Assembly: GCF_000426185.1 (NCBI RefSeq)
Contig: NZ_AUEW01000015.1
Span: 1 to 64,000, forward strand
Source: Cellulomonas sp. URHD0024
GTDB lineage: Bacteria; Actinomycetota; Actinomycetes; Actinomycetales; Cellulomonadaceae
Reading direction: 5' to 3'
DNA length: 64,000 bases
Shown here: positions 58,910 to 64,000 of the stretch, piece by piece
Layout: every line of letters begins with the position of its first letter
Position numbering within the stretch: position 1 is the stretch's first letter
Position numbers and translations under genes: made by a program
Notes under the pieces: generated by a model
Databases searched by the model: none
The model's input: the letters and a program-made list of their open reading frames with translations, nothing else
What the model was told of the DNA's origin: nothing

Positions 58910-59446
58910 GTGAACCGCGTCGTGACCGCACTCGCCGTCCTGGGCGTCCTGCTTCTCGCTGCCTGCTCGTCGGACCCGCCTCCCACGGCGCTCCCGGAGG
59001 GCACGGCCACGGCCACCCCGGAGGCCACGCTCGATCCGCACGACGCGATGCTCCGGTTCGCGCAGTGCATGCGTGACCACGGCGTCGACGTCCCAGACCC
59101 GGTCGACGGGCACCTGACCGTCGACGGCAGCGGGGTGACGCAGGCCCAGATGGACGCGGCCCGCAGTGCCTGCGCGAAGTGGCAGCAGCTGATGGAGCCG
59201 CAGGACGGCGGCCGGCCGCTGACCGAGGAGCAGAAGCAGGCGTTCCTCGACCAGGCGCAGTGCATGCGCGACCGCGGGTGGAACGTGTCCGACCCCGTCT
59301 TCGACGGCGGCCGGGTCAGCCAGCGTGTCCACGCGGGTCCGACCTCGGCTCCCGGGGACCCGAAGCCGGGTGACCCGCAGTTCGAGAAGGACCTCAAGGC
59401 GTGCGCCGACGCCGCGGGCGTCCAGCCCCCGAAGGACGGGGGATGA
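58910..59446 (+). CDS. Lipoprotein heading the ABC export operon
   Basis: GTG 58910 follows AAGGAG; 178 residues. Lipobox LLAAC near residue 19. Two copies of FAQCMRDHGVDVPDP / QAQCMRDRGWNVSDP-like boxes each contain a Cys and a conserved RxxG-pattern. This repeat is common in lipoproteins that precede MacA-like adaptors in actinomycetes. It is coupled to the adaptor gene by ATGA. Confidence 0.85.
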   Translation: MNRVVTALAVLGVLLLAACSSDPPPTALPEGTATATPEATLDPHDAMLRFAQCMRDHGVDVPDPVDGHLTVDGSGVTQAQMDAARSACAKWQQLMEPQDGGRPLTEEQKQAFLDQAQCMRDRGWNVSDPVFDGGRVSQRVHAGPTSAPGDPKPGDPQFEKDLKACADAAGVQPPKDGG

Positions 59447-60474
59447 CCATGCGACACCCCAGCCGGGCAGTCCCGGCGGCACTCGTCGCCCTCCTTGCGG
59501 CGTGCGGGGCGCCCGCCGCTCCGTCGGCGGACCCCTCGTCGTCGACGCCCCGCGCCACGGCGACCGTCGACCGGTCCGACCTCGTCGCCAGCACGACGAC
59601 CCCCTGCGAGCTGGGTCACGGCGCGACGACCTCGATCGACGCGCGGACGCAGGGAACGCTCACCGCCCTCGCCCCGGCCGGCTCGATCGTCGGCCAGGGA
59701 CAGGTCCTGTACGTCGTCGACACCCGCCCGGTCGTCCGCCTCACGGGGACGCTCCCCGCGTGGCGCGACCTCGGCCCGTCGTCCGTGAACGGCGCCGACG
59801 TGCAACAGCTCGAGCAGGCGCTCGTCGACCTCGGGTACTCCGTCGCGCTGAGCGTCGACCAGCACTGGACGGCGGCGACGACCGCCGCGGTCCGGCGCTG
59901 GCAGAAGGCGCTCGGCGAGGCGCAGACGGGCACCGTCCGGCTCGGTGAGGTCGTGTTCACGCCGCAGGACCTGCGGGTCGCGGAGCACACCGCCGACCTC
60001 GGGGCGCCGGTCGAGCCCGGCACGCCGGTGCTGGGCGTCGGCTCCCCGCAGCAGGTCGTGTCGTGCACGCTGCGGACGAGCCAGGCCGCGCTCGCCCCGG
60101 TCGGCGCGACCGCGCACCTGAGCCTCCCCGACGGGTCGAGAACGGACGGCACGGTGACGGCCGCCGACATCGTCACGGTCGACGACCAGCAGCAGCTCGC
60201 CGTCTCGATCTCGGCGACCGGCGACACTGTCGGCGCACTCCTCGACGGTGCCTCGGTCCCGGTGGCGCTCGACCAGGTCGTCGCGACCGACGTGCTCGAG
60301 GTCCCGGTCACCGCGCTGGTGGCGCTCTCGGGCGGCGGGTACGGCCTCGAGAAGGTGCGCGCGGACGGTTCGACCCAGTACGTACACGTCACCGCGGGCG
60401 CGTTCGCCGGGACGTCCGTCGAGGTGTCGGGCGACGGCATTGTCGAGGGCGACGAGGTCGTGGTGACGCCATGA
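59443..60474 (+). CDS. Periplasmic-adaptor-like (HlyD/MacA-type) subunit with peptidoglycan-binding domain
   Basis: ATG 59443 overlaps the lipoprotein gene; 343 residues. Signal peptide with a lipobox-like LLAAC. A beta-barrel/lipoyl-like part ([30 protein letters not shown]) is followed by a peptidoglycan-binding helix set ([27 protein letters not shown]) and then the barrel ([22 protein letters not shown]). This adaptor arrangement serves Gram-positive MacB-type exporters. Coupled to the ATPase gene. Confidence 0.88.
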   Translation: MTMRHPSRAVPAALVALLAACGAPAAPSADPSSSTPRATATVDRSDLVASTTTPCELGHGATTSIDARTQGTLTALAPAGSIVGQGQVLYVVDTRPVVRLTGTLPAWRDLGPSSVNGADVQQLEQALVDLGYSVALSVDQHWTAATTAAVRRWQKALGEAQTGTVRLGEVVFTPQDLRVAEHTADLGAPVEPGTPVLGVGSPQQVVSCTLRTSQAALAPVGATAHLSLPDGSRTDGTVTAADIVTVDDQQQLAVSISATGDTVGALLDGASVPVALDQVVATDVLEVPVTALVALSGGGYGLEKVRADGSTQYVHVTAGAFAGTSVEVSGDGIVEGDEVVVTP

Positions 60475-61175
60475 CCCTCCTCGACCTGCAGCGGGTCGCC
60501 AAGACCTACGGCACGGGCCCCGCGGCCCTCACGGTGCTGCACGACGTGGACCTGGGCATCGAGGCCGGTGACTACCTCGCAGTCGTCGGGCCGTCCGGTT
60601 CAGGCAAGTCGACGCTGCTCAACGTCATGGGTGCTCTGGACCGGCCCACGACGGGCCGCGTCCTGCTCGCCGGCGACGACGTCACGACGATGTCGGACGC
60701 CGCCCTGTCCCGGGTCCGCGCCGTGCACCTCGGCTTCGTCTTCCAGCAGTTCTTCCTGCTCGACGGGCGATCCGCGCTGGAGAACGTCGCCGACGGGCTG
60801 CTCTACCAGGGCGTCCGCCGACCCGAGCGGTTGCGCCGGGCGCGCGAGGCGCTCGACCGTGTCGGGCTCGGCGCCCGTTCCGGCCACACGCCGGCCGAGC
60901 TGTCGGGCGGCGAGTCCCAGCGGGTCGCGGTCGCGCGGGCGCTGGTCCACGCACCCGGGATCCTGCTCGCCGACGAACCCACCGGCAACCTCGACCAGGC
61001 CTCCGGCGCGGCCGTGCTCGACCTGTTCGACCGGCTGCACGACGAGGGCGCGACCATCGTCGTCGTCACGCACGACGAGCACATCGCGGGCCGGCTGCCG
61101 CGCGTGGTGTCGATGCGTGACGGGCGGGTGGAGCACGACACGTGCCCCGTCCTGACCGGCGCGGTGCAGCCATGA
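60471..61175 (+). CDS. ABC transporter ATP-binding protein (MacB/LolD type)
   Basis: This encodes 234 residues from ATG 60471 (ATGA overlap). Walker [11 protein letters not shown]-loop FVFQQFFLL, signature [15 protein letters not shown], Walker [14 protein letters not shown]-loop VVTHDEHIA. It energises export by the next gene product. Confidence 0.96.
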   Translation: MTLLDLQRVAKTYGTGPAALTVLHDVDLGIEAGDYLAVVGPSGSGKSTLLNVMGALDRPTTGRVLLAGDDVTTMSDAALSRVRAVHLGFVFQQFFLLDGRSALENVADGLLYQGVRRPERLRRAREALDRVGLGARSGHTPAELSGGESQRVAVARALVHAPGILLADEPTGNLDQASGAAVLDLFDRLHDEGATIVVVTHDEHIAGRLPRVVSMRDGRVEHDTCPVLTGAVQP

Positions 61176-62374
61176 CCGCCGGCGCAGCCGTCGTGCGACG
61201 CATGGCGCCCAGCGACCGGCTGAGGCTCGGCGCCCGCGGGCTCACCGTCCGCAAGGGGCGGACGGCGCTGTCGGCGCTCGGGGTGGCGATCGGGATCACC
61301 GCGCTCGTCGGGGTCCTTGGGCTGTCCGAGTCGTCGCGCGCGGACCTGCAGGCGCAGCTGGACTCGTTGGGCACCAACCTGCTCACGGTCGCACCGGGCC
61401 AGGGGCTGCTCGGCGACGACGCGACGCTGCCCGACGAGTCCGTCGCCATGATCGCCCGGGTCCCGACGGTCACCTCGGTCGCCGCCGTGCGCAAGGTCGA
61501 CGCCACCGTGCGTCGCAACGACCGGGTGCCCGAGAGTCACACGAGCGGTGTCGGGGTCGTCGCCGTCGACCTCGACCTCCCGTCGACCGTCGCGGCGACC
61601 CTCGCGCAGGGGCGGTGGCTCGACATTGCGACATCCCGGTACCCGGCGGTCGTGCTCGGTTCCACGGCCGCCCGGCGGCTCGCCGTCGGCCCGCTCGACG
61701 GCGGCGTCGACGTGTGGATCGACGGCCGGCCCTACACGGTCGTCGGCATCCTCGACCCGGTCGTCCTGGCGTCCGAGCTCGACGAGGCGGCGATGATCGG
61801 GACCCCGGTCGCCCACGCGCTCTTCGACGGCAGCCTGCCCGCGTCGGGTGTCTACGTCCGCGTGGACCCCGACCAGGTGGTCGCGACGCGGGCGGTCCTC
61901 GGCCGCACGGCCGATCCCGCGGCACCCGACGAGGTCCAGGTGTCCCGCCCGTCCGACGCGCTCGCGGCGCAGGACGCCGCGAACCGGTCCTTCACCCTGC
62001 TGGCCCTCGGGCTCGGGGCGGTGGCGCTGCTGGTCGGGGGAGTGGGGATCGCGAACGTCATGGTCGTGTCCGTGCTGGAGCGGCGTCGGGAGATCGGTGT
62101 CCGCCGGGCGCTCGGCGCGACGCGCGGCTCGATCGGGAGCCAGTTCCTCGTCGAGTCGGTGCTGCTGTCCCTGCTCGGCGGGTTCGCCGGCGCAGTCCTC
62201 GGTGTGGCGCTGACCTGGGCGTTCGCCGCCTCCCAGGGCTGGGCGCTGACCGTGCCCTGGCGCCCGGTCGCGGCGGGGCTCGCCTGCGCCCTCCTCGTCG
62301 GCTCGCTCGTCGGGCTGTATCCCGCGATGCGCGCCGCCCGGGTCCCGCCCACCGAAGCCCTGCGGACGGCGTGA
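61172..62374 (+). CDS. MacB-type ABC transporter permease
   Basis: This encodes 400 residues from ATG 61172 (ATGA overlap). TM1 ([22 protein letters not shown]) and a large extracytoplasmic MacB-PCD domain (residues about 60-265) are followed by TM2-TM4 of the FtsX type ([51 protein letters not shown]). It probably exports a peptide, antibiotic or lipid; the substrate is unknown. Confidence 0.95.
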   Translation: MTAGAAVVRRMAPSDRLRLGARGLTVRKGRTALSALGVAIGITALVGVLGLSESSRADLQAQLDSLGTNLLTVAPGQGLLGDDATLPDESVAMIARVPTVTSVAAVRKVDATVRRNDRVPESHTSGVGVVAVDLDLPSTVAATLAQGRWLDIATSRYPAVVLGSTAARRLAVGPLDGGVDVWIDGRPYTVVGILDPVVLASELDEAAMIGTPVAHALFDGSLPASGVYVRVDPDQVVATRAVLGRTADPAAPDEVQVSRPSDALAAQDAANRSFTLLALGLGAVALLVGGVGIANVMVVSVLERRREIGVRRALGATRGSIGSQFLVESVLLSLLGGFAGAVLGVALTWAFAASQGWALTVPWRPVAAGLACALLVGSLVGLYPAMRAARVPPTEALRTA

Positions 62375-62498
62375 GAGTCAAGTGCCGACCGGCCGGATCG
62401 CGCCGGGCCAGTCCGACCTCCGCAGCCTGTGCTCGAGCGGCGGTGGTGTCGGCTCCGACATCGCGCCACGATACGGCGCCCACGGTCGGTCGGGAACG

Positions 62499-62539
62499 AC
62501 AGCGGGGGCGGACCGTCAGTGACGGCCCGCCCCCGCTGT
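62499..62539. terminator. Bidirectional terminator after the export operon
   Basis: ACAGCGGGGGCGG...CCGCCCCCGCTGT-type stem with an inner CCGTCA/TGACGG pair (one bulge), followed by GTCTTGTC. Confidence 0.8.
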
Positions 62540-62545
62540 GTCTTG

Positions 62546-64000
62546 TCAGGCCCGGCGACGACTCCTCGCCATGAGCAGGACCGACCCGAGTGCGACGCTG
62601 AGGGCGCCGAGCAGGGCGATCCCCGCCACGGCAGCGCCGGTGGTGGCCAGCGTGCCCTTGTCGGCGGCCAGCACCTGCACCGCGGCGGACGCGGTGCCCG
62701 ACTCGGCCTGCACGACGACGGTGTGGGCACCGACCGGCGTGCTCGTCGGGATGGTCACCGTCACCTTGTAGGACCCGTCCGCTGCCGCGGTGCCTCGCGC
62801 CAGGAGGACGGGGGTCGAGTGCAGCCACACCTCGGCCTGCTCACCCGGCTGGAGTCCGGTCACCGTCACGGTCACCTTGTCGCCGACCGGCACCGCCGAG
62901 AGCGAGAGGTGCACCGCGATGCCCGTCTCCGGGTCCGTTCCCGGGTCCGTGCCGGGGTCCGTGCCGGGGTCCGTGCCCGGGTCCGTACCCGGGTCCGTAC
63001 CAGGGTCGGTGCCCGGGTCCGTGCCGGGGTCGGTGCCCGGGTCTGTGCCGGGGTCCGTGCCCGGGTCCGTGCCCGGGTCGGTCGCCGGCTTGGTCACCGG
63101 GTTCGTCTCCGGGTCGACCGCCTGCACCTGGGGTGCGACGCCGACGTTCTCACCGTCCGGGTACTCGGCGACGTAGCTCGGGATCGTCTCCGACTTGTAC
63201 TGCCGGTCGCCGACACCGTTGATGACGTGCTCGAAGATGCCCTCGCCGCCGAGCGACACGGTCGCCATGTGGTGCAGCTTCACGCCCGGGGCGATCGGCA
63301 CCTCGAAGCCGTTGTCGACCGTGATCTCGTCGGCCTCGGTGTCCGAGGTGAAGTTGGAGTACGACCCCAGCCCCCACGCCTCGTGATGGGTCACCGAGTT
63401 GGCCACCTTGTACGCCGCCCAGCCGCGGGTGGCGCCGTTCTGCCAGGCCGCCTGGTTGGGGACGTCGTACGGCAGCTCGTTCTGGAAGAAGATCGTGCGA
63501 CCGTTCTCGCCCTTCCAGAACACGTTGTACTTCTGGTAGTGCTCGACGAACAGGCCGTACGCCGACACGTCGTCACCGTTCACGACGAAGCCGTAGTCGG
63601 ACGTGTTCTTGTCCCAGCCGATGCCCTCGCCGTGGTCGCCACGCCACGACCACACGTGGTCGACGATCGTGTCGTCCGCGTCGATGATCATCGCGGCCTT
63701 GACCTTGCCGGCGACCGGGCCGCCGACGCGCATGAACACGTCGTTGAGCACGATCGGGTTGCCGGAGTGGTCCTTGTGGACGTCCTTGTCCCCGACGACG
63801 AGCAGCGCGGGGGACTCGGTGACGGCGGCGTCGAACAGCAGACCCGCGAGGCGGACCCCGTCGACGTCGGCGACGTGCATGCCGAACCCACCACCGGTCG
63901 GGATGATCGTGGCCATGCCCAGGCCGAGCACGACCGTGCCGGGCTTGGTGACCTCGATCGTCTGGTTCATCCGGTAGACGCCCGGCGTGAACAGGACGTT
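62546..64000 (-). CDS. Cell-wall-anchored right-handed beta-helix protein, 5' partial
   Basis: The frame runs off the window end (NVLFTPGVYR before the first Met). A beta-helix domain of the GH55/pectate-lyase-like type follows: QTIEVTKPGTVVLGLGMATIIPTGGG, DVDGVRLAGLLFDA, VDHVWSWRGDHGEGIGWDKN, YGLFVEHYQKYNVFWKGENGRTIFFQNELPYDVPNQAAW. Then about 12 DPGT repeats, an Ig-like domain, and the sorting signal LATTGA with a TM helix and RSRRRA. LAXTG signals are class E sortase sites in actinomycetes. Probably a polysaccharide-binding or -degrading surface enzyme. Confidence 0.87.
   Translation of the reverse strand, partial: NVLFTPGVYRMNQTIEVTKPGTVVLGLGMATIIPTGGGFGMHVADVDGVRLAGLLFDAAVTESPALLVVGDKDVHKDHSGNPIVLNDVFMRVGGPVAGKVKAAMIIDADDTIVDHVWSWRGDHGEGIGWDKNTSDYGFVVNGDDVSAYGLFVEHYQKYNVFWKGENGRTIFFQNELPYDVPNQAAWQNGATRGWAAYKVANSVTHHEAWGLGSYSNFTSDTEADEITVDNGFEVPIAPGVKLHHMATVSLGGEGIFEHVINGVGDRQYKSETIPSYVAEYPDGENVGVAPQVQAVDPETNPVTKPATDPGTDPGTDPGTDPGTDPGTDPGTDPGTDPGTDPGTDPGTDPGTDPGTDPETGIAVHLSLSAVPVGDKVTVTVTGLQPGEQAEVWLHSTPVLLARGTAAADGSYKVTVTIPTSTPVGAHTVVVQAESGTASAAVQVLAADKGTLATTGAAVAGIALLGALSVALGSVLLMARSRRRA
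62931..63083 (-). repeat. About 12-13 tandem 12-bp repeats encoding DPGT
   Basis: Units GGGTCCGTGCCC and variants follow each other without gaps and encode (Asp-Pro-Gly-Thr)n, a wall-spanning linker between the beta-helix and the Ig-like domain. One unit near the distal end encodes DPET. Confidence 0.9.

Noticed and set aside
58744-60387. 547-residue minus-strand frame
   Set aside because: Shadow of the lipoprotein and adaptor genes, which have clear lipoboxes and coupled starts.

Overview
The window is high-GC DNA (about 70%) with dense short-gap operons, many GTG starts, ATGA/GTGA overlaps and typical actinomycete marker genes (bldC, DUF3073, DUF3618, DUF5709, DUF2510, the purF-purM block). 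Secreted carbohydrate-active enzymes, a LATTG (LAXTG-type) sorting signal and the family mix suggest a cellulomonad-like member of the Micrococcales. The taxon is an inference from content only.

Layout. 1-4.4 kb: the 3' part of a very large RHS/YD-repeat protein with a compositionally distinct C-terminal tail, followed 2 nt later by a 3-TM protein that looks like its immunity partner. 4.6-7.5 kb (minus): membrane protein, lipoprotein and trpS, the last behind a leader peptide/hairpin region that looks like an attenuator. 7.5-12.4 kb: conserved block with an SCP-like protein, a membrane protein, purF, purM, DUF3073 and bldC. 12.5-14.4 kb: three small envelope proteins and tRNA-Phe, -Asp and -Glu. 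14.5-21.7 kb: metallopeptidase, CDF metal exporter, DUF2510 protein, LLM oxidoreductase, galE, membrane protein and small hypothetical genes.

21.7-26.8 kb: an overlapping ROK/MarR regulator pair divergent from a secreted GH3 glycosidase whose domains are circularly permuted. 26.8-31.1 kb: a GntR/FCD regulator divergent from a D-lactate-dehydrogenase-like FAD/FeS enzyme and an isochorismatase-family hydrolase, with a perfect TTGTC-N-GACAA operator candidate. 31.2-35.8 kb: surface protein, AlgH/YqgE, and an ECF sigma factor with an overlapping membrane protein carrying eleven Gly-Trp-Asp repeats. 36-40.8 kb: beta-propeller protein, DUF5709 protein, formaldehyde-dehydrogenase-like ADH and an MFS remnant.

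40.8-47.6 kb: a run of exported proteins (TIGR03118 and ScyD/E-like propellers, VWA lipoprotein, an unclassified repeat-rich secreted protein). 47.7-54.4 kb: glycosyltransferase, DUF2255, aldo/keto reductase divergent from an HTH regulator whose frame now runs without a stop into a secreted peptidoglycan-binding protein. 54.5-62.4 kb: secreted 5'-nucleotidase, VOC protein, and a two-component system divergent from a lipoprotein/adaptor/ATPase/permease export operon. 62.5-64 kb: a sortase-anchored beta-helix protein, cut by the window end.

The strongest candidates for undescribed biology are the RHS tail with its membrane partner, the sigma factor/GWD-repeat protein with its repeated palindromes, the trpS leader, and the HTH/peptidoglycan-binding read-through.
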